From the NCBI GenBank assembly GCA_032622095.1, contig CP136061.1:45267797-45331796 (forward strand): a stretch of DNA of 64,000 nucleotides. Direction: 5' to 3'. Source of the DNA: Siphonodentalium dalli (taxonomy: Eukaryota > Mollusca > Scaphopoda > Gadilida > Siphonodentaliidae). The notes below the pieces were generated by a model that had not been told where the DNA came from, searched no databases, and saw only the letters and a program-made list of their open reading frames with translations. The position numbers were made by a program, and so were the translations under genes. Positions 34,143 through 46,865 of this stretch are shown here, piece after piece. Each line of letters starts with the position of its first letter. Within the stretch, counting starts at the first letter, position 1.

Positions 34143-34548
34143 TAACCCTTTACCCAACAAAACGGCCAAAAACGCCCAAATAAAGATTCAACAGCCTAAA
34201 ATATCATCGGTCTGTCTCAATAACACCATACAAATATGGATATCATTGGAACCGGTTCATTGACCACATTGTGATGGTTACAGTTATACCCTGTGCCAAT
34301 GCGTACTCTTATATATGCGAGTCGACCATAGGTCGCATCGCATATATAAGAGAATGCATTGGCCTAAAAAAATTCTTTTTTAACACTTTTTACCATTTTT
34401 TCTTACATTCTTTAACAATTTTATAATTGTTTCTTACATTTTTTAACAATTTTTATAATATTTTTCTACATTCTTTGAAAATTTTATCATTTTTAATATG
34501 TGTTAACCAATGCATTCTCTTATATATATCTGTTGGGTAAAGGGTTAA
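34143..34548. mobile_element. TTAA fold-back family J, copy 1 (TTAACCCTTT)
   Basis: Starts TTAACCCTTTACCCAACAAA and ends tgttgggtaaagggTTAA. Inside is the family hairpin (34296-34362): ccaatgcattctcttatata / complement around tcgaccataggtcg. A second, partial half-hairpin lies near 34507. Confidence 0.86.
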
Positions 34549-34931
34549 ATACCGGACTCTTTCCTGTTTGTAACACTGACACGCGCTCTTTAATTAAGTA
34601 GAGTTAATAATAATTTAATTAAGGGAGAGTTAATTCAGCAACTTTGATCATTAATAAGGCGCATATAATAAAATGAAAAACAGTTTGGTTTTTTTTTAAT
34701 ACCTGAAACGCACGGTCTCATTCTGGTCTGGAACAAATATCAATTTTTCACAAACACTCCTATACACGCTCCTGAAAATTCGATATTTCTTTCCAGGCAC
34801 GAATAAGACGTGTCAGGTATTAAAACAAAATCGTTATTATTTTTATTGCATATTTCTTGCAGCCGTTCGTGAAAATTCGATATTTCTTTCCAGACCATCA
34901 TGAGATATTAGGTATTAAAACAAATACTGTA
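34549..34931. other. Unassigned AT-rich sequence with a short duplicated phrase
   Basis: The phrase aaattcgatatttctttcca occurs at about 34776 and 34867, each followed by a -aggtattaaaacaaa- string. No gene seen. Confidence 0.45.
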
Positions 34932-37045
34932 GGTATTCTCTCAGACCAAGTCTTCTCGGTCCACAACATCTTGGGATATCGGTTGGGTTGATGCTGTTTT
35001 GGACCGAGCCCTGTCGATTTACTCTTCTGTAACATACTTTCATTGAACATAGACTTTCTATATTTACACGTGGAGGCCGGACATTCACGCGAACCCCTGC
35101 ATGTGATTAATTATCTGGTATGTCCGCGATTAAATCTTATATATATCTCATATATATTTTGAAGACCTATGTCTGTTTGTCTGTCTGTTTGTCTGTTTGT
35201 CATTGATACAAATCTACGATTCTCGACCGATCGTGACGAAACTTGGTACGTGTGTGTAGTTTGACCAGGCGGTGGACGTTGTCGTATTGGCGAGCCCGTG
35301 CGGCGACCGCTTCGCGCATGCGCAGACGAGATCTCGGACACGGGTGGAGCTATCGACTTGAAATTTGCTATGTGAATGTAGCTTGCCCCGGATGCGAATT
35401 TTATCGGGTCGCCGAGCCCGTGCGACGCCAGCTTCGCGCATGCGCAGACGAGATCTCGGAAACGGGTGGAGCTATCGACTTGAATTTGGTGTGTGAATGT
35501 ATCTTGCCCCGGATACGAATTTTATCGGGTTGCCGAGCACGTGCGACGCCAGCTTCGCGCATGCGCAGACCAGATCTCGGAAACGGGTGGAGCTATCGAC
35601 TTGAAATGCATGCGAAGACCAGATCTCGGAAACGGGTGGAGCTATCGACTTGAAATTTGATTTTTTTAATAGCCCGGACAACGTCGGGCTGAATGTATCT
35701 TGCCCCGGATACCAGATCTCGGAAACGGGTGGAGCTATCGACTTGAAATTTGGTTTTTGAATAGCCCGGACAACGTCGGGCTCATCGGCTAGTCTCATAT
35801 ATATTTTGAAGACCTCTGTCTGTTTGTCTGTCTGTTTGTCTGTTTGTTTGTCAGTGATACAAATCTACGAGATCTCGGAAACGGGTGGAGCTATCGACTT
35901 GAAATTTGCTATGTGAATGTATCTTGCCCCGGATACGAATTTTATCGGGTCGCCGAGCCCGTGCGACGCCAGCTTCGCGCATGCGCAGACGAGATCTCGG
36001 AAACGGGTGGAGCTATCGACTTGAAATTTGGTATGTGAATGTATCTTGCCCCGGATACGATTTTTATCGGGTCGCCGAGCCCGTGCGACGCCAGCTTCGC
36101 GCATGCGCAGACCAGATCTCGGAGCTATCGACTTGAAATTTGGTTTTTGAATAGCCCGGCCAACGTCGGGCTGGGTAGAGCTATCGACTTGAAATTTGGT
36201 TTTTGAATAGCCCGGACAACGTCGGGCTCATCGGCTAGTCTCATATATATTTTGAAGACCTCTGTCTGTCTGTCTGTTTGTCTGTCTGTTTGTCATTAAT
36301 ACAAATCTACGATTCTCGACCGATCGGGACGAAACTTGATACGTGTGTGTAGTTTGACCAGGCGGTGGTCGTTGTTGTATTGGCGAGCCCGTGCGACGCC
36401 CGTGCAGCGCATGCGCAGACGAGATATAGGAAACGGGTGGAGCTATCGACTTGAAATTTGGTATGTGAATGTATCTTGCCCCGGATACGAATTTTATCGG
36501 GTCTCCGAGCCCGTGCGACGCCAGCTTAGCACATGCGCAGACCAGATCTCGGAAACGAGTAGAGCTATCGACTTGAAATTTGGTTTTTGAATAGCCCGGA
36601 CAACGTCGGGCTCATCGGCTAGTATATATATAAAATTTATTGTGATAGAAAAAAGGTTAAGTGATGATACGATAGTTTAATATATTGTTAACATACATTT
36701 TTTATAGCGGGACTTATTGAAGTTCTCTGGAAAACAAGGCTTTGTTTACTCATAAATCTTGTTGCTTTGATATTCAACGGACCTCTGATATATGCATGTA
36801 TTATATCATCATGCTTGTGAGAGGCTTCCCTCATACGACCATGTATGCAAAGCGTCCATTTGACATAATTCGAAGACATACAAGCAAGATAACAGTACCC
36901 CCGCCCACGATGGTGGGCATAAAGTGTGTTATAGAAGAGTAATTGGACGGGACTCGGTCCAAAACCGCATCAACCCACAGATATCCCGAGATGTTGAGGA
37001 CTGAGAAGACTTGGTCCAGAAAGGGTTAAAATACCAATGTAAACT
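34932..37045. mobile_element. 2.1-kb element with ~85-bp inverted termini (O)
   Basis: 34932-35015 (gaccaagtcttctcggtcca ... gttttggaccgagccctgtc) is matched inverted at 36956-37045. Between the arms is a degenerate array and about 300 bp of unique sequence. No transposase is visible. Confidence 0.7.
35130..36625. repeat. ~120-bp tandem array in three blocks
   Basis: Units contain gagatctcggaaacgggtgg, agctatcgacttgaaatttg, ccccggatacgaattttatc and gacgccagcttcgcgcatgc. Each block starts with a gtctgtttgtctgtctg run and closes with the small palindrome agcccggacaacgtcgggct plus catcggctagt. GC- and CpG-richer than its surroundings; it generates open frames on both strands that I do not regard as genes. 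Confidence 0.85.
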
Positions 37046-37160
37046 GCATATTTGTTATGTGGCTTATTCAAATAACACCAAACATTAAAACACAGTTTGA
37101 AAAGATGTGTTTTAGTGATTTTCTAAAAGCATTCAGATCCCTCAGTTCTAGAATTTGACG

Positions 37161-37415
37161 AAGCCTTGAAATAGGGTGTCTGTCATTTGCAGAATGAGGT
37201 CCCCAGAGGGTGAATTTAGTGATGCTACCCCCGCATAGCGGGCTAGCATCACCAAATTCACCCTCTGGGAACCTCATTCTGCTGAGGTGTAAGCAGAATG
37301 AGGTCCCCAGAGTGTGAATTTGGTGATGCTAGCCCGCTATGCGGGGTATCATTACTAAATTCACCCTCTGGGGACCTCATTCTGCAAATGACAGACAACC
37401 TATTTCAAGGCTTGA
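37161..37415. mobile_element. Fold-back family A, dimeric copy 2
   Basis: Intact termini (agccttgaaatagggtgtct and its complement ending 37415) enclose two hairpins joined by cattctgctgaggtgtaagc. It is the best preserved dimer in the window. Confidence 0.9.
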
Positions 37416-38195
37416 ATTTGACATTAGCTAAATGCTGCTATTGAAGTACAGTATAGTGTTCCATGCAAACCAACAAAAATATTGTCTCGCCTGAACGGCA
37501 AAAACCCAGATAATCAGTCCCCCCCCCTCAGCATTAATGATCAGGTAACTATAGATGTTTATCTTGCAACCTTAACAGTATATAAGGCTGAAATGAGTCC
37601 CATGGTGACTTGTTAGCATTAGAGTCATATTGAAATGAGTCCCATAGTGACTTGTTAGCATATGAATTTGGGCAATCATTGATAGACAGAGTATGATATA
37701 TCACCTATTTTTTCATCACTCTCCAGGTACTGTCAATTAGTCATACTAACAGCCAATTATTATTATTTTTGTGTGCTTGATTTAATTAATGATGTCTCAT
37801 TTGCTTGTTATTTGTTTCCCCTTTTGTTCTCTCCCATTAGCATTACGGTATTGGTGTACAGGTATGAACACCTAGCCGCTTCCTTTTAGAGGTATATGGT
37901 TTGGCGGTATATATGACATTTGAGGAATTTAGAATACGGAAATGCCGAAATTAGGAATATCAAACTCGCACTTTCAGATATTGCTCTGGGTAAATTAATA
38001 TATATTTAGACAATAGTTTGAAATGTTTGTTTGAGGTAGGTGTTTATACACCGCCGGTTATAGATATAAGCGGACCAGGCATTACCTGGTGTAAGTTACT
38101 TACTGCAGACCGTTTACACGTGTGTGGGGATAAGCATGCATAGACGGATATCCAAATTATATTTATTGGTCTGTTCGCTTTTTCGTTTTCGGATC
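37416..38195. other. Unassigned sequence with a small direct duplication
   Basis: A ~45-bp phrase, gaaatgagtcccatRgtgac ttgttagcat, occurs at 37593 and 37634. Otherwise no feature recognised. Confidence 0.45.
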
Positions 38196-38249
38196 ATGTC
38201 AAGTTCGAATTCGGGTTCCGACGGCCAATTTTCACCAGCGTTACGGCCT

Positions 38250-40185
38250 TTTTAGCTCAACTTTACAAAGTAAGTTTGAGCTATTACCATGGGTTGGCAT
38301 CCGTCGTGCGTGCGTGCGTCAACAATTTCCTTTGGCACGCCCTACAGGGTGCTTCCCTCATCCGATCTTCACCAAACTTCATTTGTAGCTTCAGGGTGAC
38401 CTATAGATGAAAACATGGCCGCCGGCAGCCATCTTGGATTTCAAATTTGAATCCATTGGCACACCCAACAGCCCGTATTTATGGCCGGATAATTTTTAGC
38501 TCAACTTTACTTGAGCTTTCCGTGGGTTGGCGTCCATCGTCCATCCCTCTGTCAACAATTTCCTTTGGCTCACTCTACAGGTCGATAATCACCAAACTGC
38601 ATATGGATCTTTGGGGTGAACTCTAAATGGGAGCCATTGATTTTTTTCCTTCCAAATTTCGTTAAAAAACATGGCACCGGCAGCCATTTTGAATTTCAAA
38701 TTTGAAACCATCGGCACACCCTGCAGCCCGAATTTATTGGAGAAATGTTTTGAACATTTACAGGCATGTTTAGGATCACCTCTAGATTGGGAGCTATCAA
38801 ATTTTAGCGATTTTTGATGAAAACTATGGCCGCCGGCAGCCATCTTGAATTTTACTCTTTGTATGACTAAATCTTTTGGCTCACCCTACAGACCACATCC
38901 CTCATCCGATCATTACCAAACTTCATATGGGTCTTCGGGGTGAACTCTAGACAGGATCCATCGATTATTTCCGAAATTCGATAAAAAACATGGCCACCAG
39001 CAGCCATCTTGGATTTTACTCTTTGCATGACTAAATCCTTCGGCACACACTACAGGCCACATCCCTCATTCGATCATCCGCAAACTTCATATGGATTTCG
39101 GGTAACCTCTAGATGGGAGCCATCGATTTTTCCCGAAATTTGTTAAAACACAAGTCCATCAGCAGCCATCTTGGATTTTACCCTATGCATGACTAAATCC
39201 TTTGACCCACCCTACAAACCACATCCCTCATCCGATCATCCCAAACTTTATATGGATCTCCATGGTGACTTCTAGTTGGGAGCCATTATCTCTTCTTTCT
39301 TTTTTTTAGAAAAACATGGTTGCCAGCGGCCATTTTGGATTTTACTCTTTGCATGACTAAATCCTTCGGCACAACCTACAGGCCACATACCTCGTTCGAT
39401 CGTCGCTAAACTTCATATGGATCTTCGGGTGACATATAGATGATATTTATCGATTATTCCCGAAATATTTTTTAAAACATGGCTGCCAGCGGCCATCTTT
39501 GATTTTACTCTTTGTCTGACTAAATCCGTTGACACACCCTACAGGCCACTTCCCTCATCAGATCATCACCAAACTTCATACGAATTTACCGGGTGTCCTC
39601 TAGATGGAAGCCATAATTGTTAGATTGGAGCCATTGATTATTTCCGAAATTTGGAAAAATTATCATCATATTGCTGGGGTTTGCATTTTGACGACTTAGT
39701 AGCTCAAAATTACAAAGTAAAATTTGAGCTATTGTCATGGGTTGGCGTTCGTCATCCGTGCGTCCGTCGACAATTTCCTTCGGCGCGCCCTACAGACCAC
39801 ACCCCATGATCCGATCACCGAAATTTGTTGAAAAACGTGGCCGCATCTTGATTTCAAGTTTGAATCCATCGGCACACTCCGCAGCTCGCATTTATTGGAG
39901 AATTGATTTGAAAATTTACAGACATGTTTAGAATCACCTCTAGATGTGAGCTATCAATTTCGAACAATTTTCGAGAAAAAAACGTGGCCGCAGGCAGCCA
40001 TCTTGGATTTTACTCTTTGCATGACTAAATCCATTGGCGCACCCTACAGACTACATCGCTCATCCGATCATCACCAAACTTCATATGGATCTTCTGTGTG
40101 ACATCTAGTTTACCTTTATCATTCTATTCATTGTTCAGCAAAAATATTAGCTCCTTCCCAAGTTGAGCTACAGTGTCATTGATAC
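38250..40185 (+). repeat. agctcaactttacaaagtaa repeat family, block 2
   Basis: Same family as 8715-9445. Three head segments (38250, 38497, 39700) each begin with the agctcaa...ttgagct hairpin and ccatgggttggc-like text. About ten degenerate ~150-bp units follow (catccctcatccgatcatca, aacttcatatggatcttcgg, catggccgcc, gccatcttggattttactct). It closes near 40172 with caagttgagcta. Confidence 0.8.
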
Positions 40186-40429
40186 TTTTATTCTGTGTAG
40201 GTGCGACAGCCGTAATACCATTTTATGCGATAAGTTACAAATTGGACAATAATTAACAACGCGATAACACAGTGAAACAAATAATATTATTAAAATATAT
40301 ATTTTAAGATTCAAACAAAACAAGAATACACCAGCACTAGGAATTTCTTAGAACTTGAGTTTTATGAACATTAGATCAGGATGTTCAGACATTTGTTTCA
40401 AATATGCATTATGTTAACAACAATAACTA
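40186..40429. other. Unassigned sequence
   Basis: No feature recognised. Confidence 0.4.
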
Positions 40430-40840
40430 TACAAACATGTTTAGATGAGAATCATTGGTCCATAATATCGCTACCATTGTATGGGAACGCTTCAAATGGG
40501 TTGGAACATTTAAAGACATATTGTGGACTTGTTCGGATGCGTGTAACTGATTAATTAGCAACTCATGCGCTATGCCAACTGGAAGGATGTAGCATTCTAC
40601 TAACATCGTGGAAATCTCAAAGAAATGGACCACAGCACTCCGTAGAAAACATCGCGTCAACTACCCTAAATTGTAACTATCTACATCTCGATTATCGAGC
40701 GGCATTGCATTTAATTCATATATAAGAATGACGGTGTGGGTTGTAAATTTGGATTAATATTCGCAAGATTATTCTCCATTTCTATTTGACCACCCTACCG
40801 GAGTGTTTCATATCACTTTAAAGTATCACTATACCATGCA
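40430..40840 (-). repeat. Dispersed repeat Q, copy 1
   Basis: Matches 49295-49690 in inverted orientation with many substitutions: agattattctccatttctat, agaatgacggtgtg, gtagcattctactaacat and aaagacatattRtg occur in the same order. Open frames in the two copies share VHNMSL, so the repeat could descend from a coding sequence, but I do not recognise it. Confidence 0.7.
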
Positions 40841-41285
40841 CTATAGAATCTTTACGGGGATCGTGTTAATGACATCAGAGAACAGCCTGGGTGATACACT
40901 GGTTGAAATGGAACATTTTGATAGATGGTATGCTTTATTGCTAGACATGATTTAACATACTACATGCAAAAACATATTTACATATTTACAAATGGAGAGT
41001 AGGATGCCTACAACGGTAGATAGACACAAGCCATTGGAACAACAGCTCTATATATGCCACCGAGTCCTTTAGGTGGACTAAACATGCATTGGCACTATAT
41101 CGCTACTCTTTGCACAAAATATCACATGCCTGAATATGTGTAGTTACCATGTCAAAGAGACGCAATACTTAACCATATACCCCTAAAACTAGAGCACACA
41201 TGTTACGTTAGCGGACCGCCTTGTTTAACCATCATTTATAAGCAAACGCAGCCGAACTCAAACTCGGACTGTTAATATAATGAAA
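40841..41285. other. Unassigned sequence
   Basis: No recognised feature. Confidence 0.4.
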
Positions 41286-41379
41286 CCAACAAATTATCAC
41301 ATTGTGACACAAAAAATCACAAGAGTTCAAGTCCAAAGGATGGCAGCGAAGTGGAGAGCAGAGAGGAGCGCTCTAAATC

Positions 41380-41800
41380 CACGGTTTTATATGTACCCAT
41401 ACCATAGTATGGTACACGTAGTGTCGGCATCCGGATTGACCACTCGTCGTTCGTCCGTACGTCTGTCTGTCTGTTCGTAGACATTTTACGCATGGTGCGA
41501 TAACTCAAAACATTTTTATCCGATGGGAACCAAATGATGTATATGTGATTCTCATCACAGAATACAGATCGAGTTCGAATATTGATTTGATCCGAGTTGT
41601 TTTTACGGAGTTATGTCCCTTTTTCGACCTAGACTTCACACATGCTGCAATAACTCAAAAAATCTGATCGAAACCAAATTTGGTATGTGAGTTTCTCAGC
41701 CCAGAATGCAGATCGAGTTCGAATATGGTTTGATCCGATTTTTTTAACGGAGTTATAATGGCCCTTTAAAAAAAAAAAAAAAAAAAATTATAATATAAAT
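41380..41800 (+). repeat. Degenerate repeat with gtctgtctgtctg run and poly-A tail
   Basis: Starts with an imperfect atacccataccatagtatgg palindrome and a cgtccgtacgtctgtctg run. Two diverged units follow (cagatcgagttcgaatattg / cagatcgagttcgaatatgg), and a run of about 22 A near 41767 closes it. Similar in style to 7640-8060 and 47490-47830. Confidence 0.6.
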
Positions 41801-42172
41801 TTAATCTTTGAAGATTAACATTGAATGTTATGGATTTTAGCGTCCAATCTGAAAATAGCTATCGCCAAGGTATGTTTTAAACATCCGCCGATCGTGATTG
41901 GCCTCTCGTTACAGTCTAACAGTTATGCAGGCAAATCATTTCTGACTGAAATAATGCATGTGTAAAGTATCCCAGTCACCACAATGTGTATATTGTCAAT
42001 TCCAAAACTAACGTGACCAAGCAACATAAGCCCGACTCACTGCATGCACATGTTGCACCTGCACATGCTGCAGCACGGACTCGAGCCTTTCAGCACTTGA
42101 AGAATATATAAGCACGACGTCGAGCACCCTTATTTGAGTATCTGATATACACACATACCCGACTAGCATTCT

Positions 42173-42557
42173 TTAACCCTTTACCCAACAAACCGGCCAA
42201 AAACGGCCAAATAAAGCTGCAACAGCCTAAATTATCTTGGGTCTGTCTCAATAAAACCATACAAATATGGATATCATTGGAACCGGCTCATTGACCACAT
42301 TGTGATGGTTACAGTTATGCCCTGTGCCAATGCATTCTCTTATATATGCGAGTCGACCATAGGTCGCCTCGCATATATAAGAGAATGCATTGGCCTAAAA
42401 AACTTTTTACCATTTTTTCTTACATTCTTTAACAATTTTATAATTTTTAATGTGTTAAGCCAATGCATTCTCTTATATATGCGAGGCGACCTATGGTCGA
42501 CTCGCATATATAAGAGAATGCATTGGCACAGGGCCGTTCTGTTGGGAAAAGTGTTAA
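42173..42557. mobile_element. TTAA fold-back family J, copy 2
   Basis: TTAACCCTTTACCCAACAAA at the left and gttgggaaaagtgTTAA at the right. It carries two complete inverted hairpins (42327-42393 and 42460-42526), so the whole element is a hairpin of hairpins. Confidence 0.87.
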
Positions 42558-42690
42558 TAACACAATCAGGCCGTATGAATAAGGGTATACTTTTGTCACA
42601 TGTGCAGATCTAACAATGTGACAACTTCAGAAGTCACGATGCGTGTAATGGCTGTTCCTTGTTATGAAATAGACCCCCACACAAACCTAT

Positions 42691-43157
42691 TTAAACGTAC
42701 TCAATTCGATCAGACGGTCCCCATATCATCAAGATACAACAACAAAACATTTATTCAAAATACGCTTTAGTTATCAGAATCGATTTATTGCAACAAAATA
42801 ATGCTAACTACTGTCAACTATGGTATAAAATTTCCCAAAACTTGTTATTTATCAACATTTTGTTCAACAAAATATTACCGTATTATCACTTAAGTGTCAA
42901 GAAATTTGGCCGTATTTACCACTTGATTTTAGAGTTATCCATCTTCATCCTCAATTTTGTCCGAGACCGTCCGTTTCACCACGTGTTTCTGGGACACATA
43001 TAATTGCACATCTCGAGAAATAACAAACTTCAAAAATCGATATATGATCCCTCTGAGCTTTGATGGGTGGGTTCCTCGACTCGAATAAAAAATTGTTTAC
43101 CCCCGAAGCCAAAGAAATAGTAATTTAGGAGCGTTAATTCGGATAATGCGTCTTTAA
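42691..43157. mobile_element. TTAA fold-back family F, copy 3
   Basis: TTAAACGTACTCAATTCGAT at the left and a diverged complement ending tctTTAA at the right, with cttgattttagagttatcc inside. An N-like terminus (TTAAAGGGACTCAATGTGTT) begins 15 bp further on, at 43173. Confidence 0.78.
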
Positions 43158-43684
43158 CTGCGAATTTCTATTAAAGGGACTCAATGTGTTCGACGTAGTT
43201 CATGCGTAATAATATAAATTCTATATATTATAGTTTGTAAAACAACTTACTGTCATTTAAAAGTCCATATTTCAAGCCTACTTTGTTCTAATTTTCATTA
43301 TTATTTAAACAACGAAATCAAGAGAGTTCGCACATCTAAACCATTGTTTTGTAAACAGTACTTGTTACAGTAACATTATTACGGCAACCTACCGCCTCTT
43401 CCTCTTCTGATATACTAATTTGTTTAAACAAGTTACTTAGTTTGTGTACTTGGACGATATCAGTCAAACATTATGGTGTTTCGTGTAGTACGACCACTTA
43501 TTTTACAAACTTGTTTAAATAAGTTAGCCAAGAACTGGCCAATGAGAAGACTCCTTATACATCCTAGGCACCATGTGCAAAGAGGGTGAACAGATGGCAG
43601 GGTTTGTGCTACATGCCAAGCTATATTTCTCGCTTGGTTTTTCCCAAAAAGACACCAAGTACTGCTTCAAGTTCAAAAACAACA

Positions 43685-44186
43685 TTAACCCTTTGAGTGC
43701 CAAGTCCGATTATTTGTATCAACCCATATACCCTGTGCCAATGCATTCTCTTATATATGCGAGTCGACCATAGGTCGCCTCGCATATATAAGAGAATGCA
43801 TTGGCCTAACAATTTTTCATCATTTGTTATTATATTTTACAATTTTAATAATTTTTTCTTATATTCTTCAACAACTCTTTTAGTGCCAGACTTATTTTGT
43901 AGGTTTAGTGCCAGGGAATCTTACGTTTTTTCATGGGCATCAAAAATTATTACTATGAATACATGGTGATGGTTTTGAGTTATAACATGCCCCTAAGGTT
44001 TTATCCAGTTTGTTTTTAAATTCGCTAAAGCATGCTTAAGCATACCCAAAAGAAATTCAACCCAAAAAAATCTTTAAAAAAATAAAATATATTTTTTTTT
44101 ATTTAAAAAAAATAAAAAATTAGGGCCAATTTTACAGACCGTAAATTAGGGCCGATGAGATCGGCCCCTGGCACTGAAAGGGTTAA
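43685..44186. mobile_element. TTAA fold-back family J, copy 3, nested in palindrome V
   Basis: TTAACCCTTTGAGTGCCAAG at the left and ggcactgaaagggTTAA at the right. It contains the standard hairpin at 43738-43804. Left and right flanks (aaaaacaaca | agtgag) are contiguous in the opposite palindrome arm except for 4 bp, GCAA (45128-45131, complement), which aligns with the duplicated TTAA. Confidence 0.9.
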
Positions 44187-44316
44187 AGTGAGTTTCAGAA
44201 CTATTCAGCGCATGTTCTAGGTGGAAAATTGTATCGGAGGGAGATTGATCTGATATCCTTGATGTAAGTTTACATTTTGGCTGCTGGATGGATCGAGCGA
44301 ACTACGCGGTTAAAAA

Positions 44317-44803
44317 TTAAAGGTACTCAATCCGATAAGAGGGTCCCCATCTCAATAGATTCCAACAACAACAATCCGATCAGAGGGTCCTATATTACTA
44401 TTTCATTGGCTTTGGGGGTAAAAATATTTGATTCGAGTCGATGAACCCATCAAACAAAGCTCAGAGTTATTAGATATTGATTTTTGAAATTTGTTATTTT
44501 CTCGAGATGAGTACTAATAATTGCCTTCAATTTCGTAATCTGCTCGAGATGTGTACACCAAAACACTATTCAAACAGACAAGGATGGATAACTCTAAAAT
44601 CAAGTGGTAATAATAACGCAATTTTGACTGTGTTCTGGGACAGAAAGTATTCCCGATAATGAAAAATAATAGATTTCTAAAATCGATATCTAAAAAATCT
44701 GAGCTTTGATTGGTGGCTTCCTCGACTCGAATCAAATATTTTTGACCCCCGAAGCCATTGACATAGTAATTGAGAGGAGTTTTATCGGATTGAGTACCTT
44801 TAA
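44317..44803. mobile_element. TTAA fold-back family F, copy 4, nested in palindrome V
   Basis: Complete element with TTAAAGGTACTCAATCCGAT termini. The opposite arm of the palindrome has a single TTAA at the equivalent site (44991-44994). It is nearly the reverse complement of copy 5 at 46315. Confidence 0.9.
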
Positions 44804-45567
44804 CACGTCAGAAATGCAGATATGGATTAGTGCTGACTCAGGAATCTATTATATAGACTGCTACTGTTGCTTATTTTGGATCCGGAGTGTTACTCGTCGG
44901 AAATCAGGGACACTTTTTCCCAAATAAGCAATAGAAGTCCAACAGTGTCATGGGTCACCACTAATTCAGCTTGTATGAATTTATTATGCATTAATTTATA
45001 ACTGTAGTTTGCTCGATCCGTCCAATTCAGCGGCCAAAAACAAGCTCACAGCAAGGATATCAGAGAAATCTCCGCTCCGACACAATTGTTACCCTTTCAA
45101 AATGCGCTGATAGTTATCAACCTCACTTTGCTGTTGTTTTTGAAGACGAGGCAGTACTTGATGTCTTTTTGAGAAAAAAAAAACCAAGCGATAAATATAG
45201 CTTGACATGTCACACAAACCCTGCCATATATTTTCACTCTCGTTACGCATATGATGCCTATAGGATGTATAAGGGCTCTTGTTTAAACAATTTACTGATT
45301 TATTTAAACAAGTTTAACACGTTTAAGCAATTAATAGATAATTATCTTGTTTAAACAAGTTAGTAACATAAGAGGAAATGACGGTTCTATGATGTCGTAC
45401 AATACCGATCAAAGTCAAATTAATCCAATAAAATATAATTTGTTTAATAAAAACTTGACGACAAACAGCATTGAACAAGGTCAAAGCATTAACAAATATT
45501 CTGAAAAAATCATATTTAGACTCAACTATGTAAACTTACTATGCGACTAGTGATGTATATTGATAAA

Positions 45568-46044
45568 TTAAAGGCCCACTTAATTTTCGATTCACTGATT
45601 ATATTTGTTATAGTGCCTTGATATACGGTTTTAATAACAATCTATACCATAAAATATTATTACAATACTATAATTAATCACCAAGTGGAACATCCGTGTA
45701 TCAGAAGGTTCTCCTAGAGTAATATAAAATAGCTGAAATCATAAAATCATTTCCCCGTTATGACTCCCAGAATGCAACATTATTCAAACTACAGTCTAGT
45801 TTTCGATGGAAGGGGAATAACTCTATATCTTAATATATAGAGTTATTCCCCTTCCCTAGAACATATTATAATTTGTGCAGAAACTTGAGCACAGGACAGG
45901 TCTTTATCTCAACAAAAACAGCATGTTCACAGTTTGTTTTTACGTCGAATAAGTTTTTGGAGCTTCCTCTTTCAAAGGGTATATACTATGACATATATTT
46001 TATATAATGCGATCTGGGGGTTCCAAAATTAAATGGGCCTTTAA
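45568..46044. mobile_element. TTAA fold-back family G, copy 2
   Basis: TTAAAGGCCCACTTAATTTT at the left and aaattaaatgggcctTTAA at the right. The centre is the hairpin aaggggaataactctatatc / complement at 45812-45855. Confidence 0.88.
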
Positions 46045-46314
46045 TGTAACAGTTTTGTTTACATATACCAAAGGTTTCAACATGCGAAATTGAGTTATTG
46101 CAGGGATATCGATAATTAAAACAAGAACAAAGTGCATGTAGTTATTTCTCCATATTCTTCTCCGTGGTGATGTTTTTAAATCCACATGGCGGTTTGCGAT
46201 CCAAAATACACATAATATTTTTCGCTTTTGAATTTTTCCCAGTATCGAAATAGGTCGATAAATATCTGAACTACCTTTCTACGAGCATTATGTAAGCCAA
46301 AAAGACGCATTGAA

Positions 46315-46803
46315 TTAAAGGTACTCAATCCGATAAAACTCCTCTCAATTACTATTTCAATGGCTTCGGGGGTCAAACATATTTGATTCGAGTCGAGGAA
46401 GCCACCCATCAAAGCTCAGATTTTTTAGATATCGATTTTAGAAATCTATTATTTTTCATTATCGGGAATACTTTCTGTCCCAGAACACAGTCAAAATTGC
46501 GTTATTATTACCACTTGAATTTAGAGTTATCCATCCTTGTCTGTTTGTATAGTGTTTTGGTGTACACATCTCGAGCATATTACGAAGTTGAAGGCAATTA
46601 TTAGTACTCATCTCGAGAAAATAACAAATTTCAAAAATCAATATCTAATAACTCTGAGCTTTGTTTGATGGGTTCCTCGACTCGAATCAAATATTGTTTT
46701 ACCCCAAAAGCCAAAGAAATAGTAATATAGGACCCTCTGATCGGATTGTTGTTGTTGGAATCTGTTGCGATGGGGACCCTCTGATCGGATTGAGTACCTT
46801 TAA
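46315..46803. mobile_element. TTAA fold-back family F, copy 5
   Basis: Inverted near-duplicate of copy 4, including its peculiarities (an extra terminal ccgatcagagggtcc repeat, cgagatgagtactaataatt). Both termini read TTAAAGGTACTCAATCCGAT. Confidence 0.9.
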
Positions 46804-46865
46804 TGAGAAATACAACTGTAAATACGGTGTTTGGGTCCCAAAAAACAAAAACATTTGCACGACAT

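Larger units (their letters stand above)
43400..45380. repeat. 2-kb palindrome (V) with two nested insertions in its left arm
   Basis: Left-arm segments 43400-43684, 44187-44316 and 44804-44890 match, inverted and in order, the continuous right arm 44905-45380. Paired phrases include tggcagggtttgtg, caagctatatttMtcgcttg, ctgatatccttg and the gtttaaacaagtta at both outer ends. The left arm is interrupted by J copy 3 and F copy 4; the right arm is empty at both places. The palindrome centre is near 44897. Confidence 0.85.

Noticed and set aside
35111-36590. Several open frames of 64-136 codons on both strands
   Set aside because: They are frames through the ~120-bp degenerate array inside the 34932-37045 element.
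43738-43812. Recurring peptide QCILLYMRGDLWSTRIYKRMHW seen in several frames as a conserved small protein
   Set aside because: It is the translation of the J-family DNA hairpin, which reads the same on both strands because it is palindromic.
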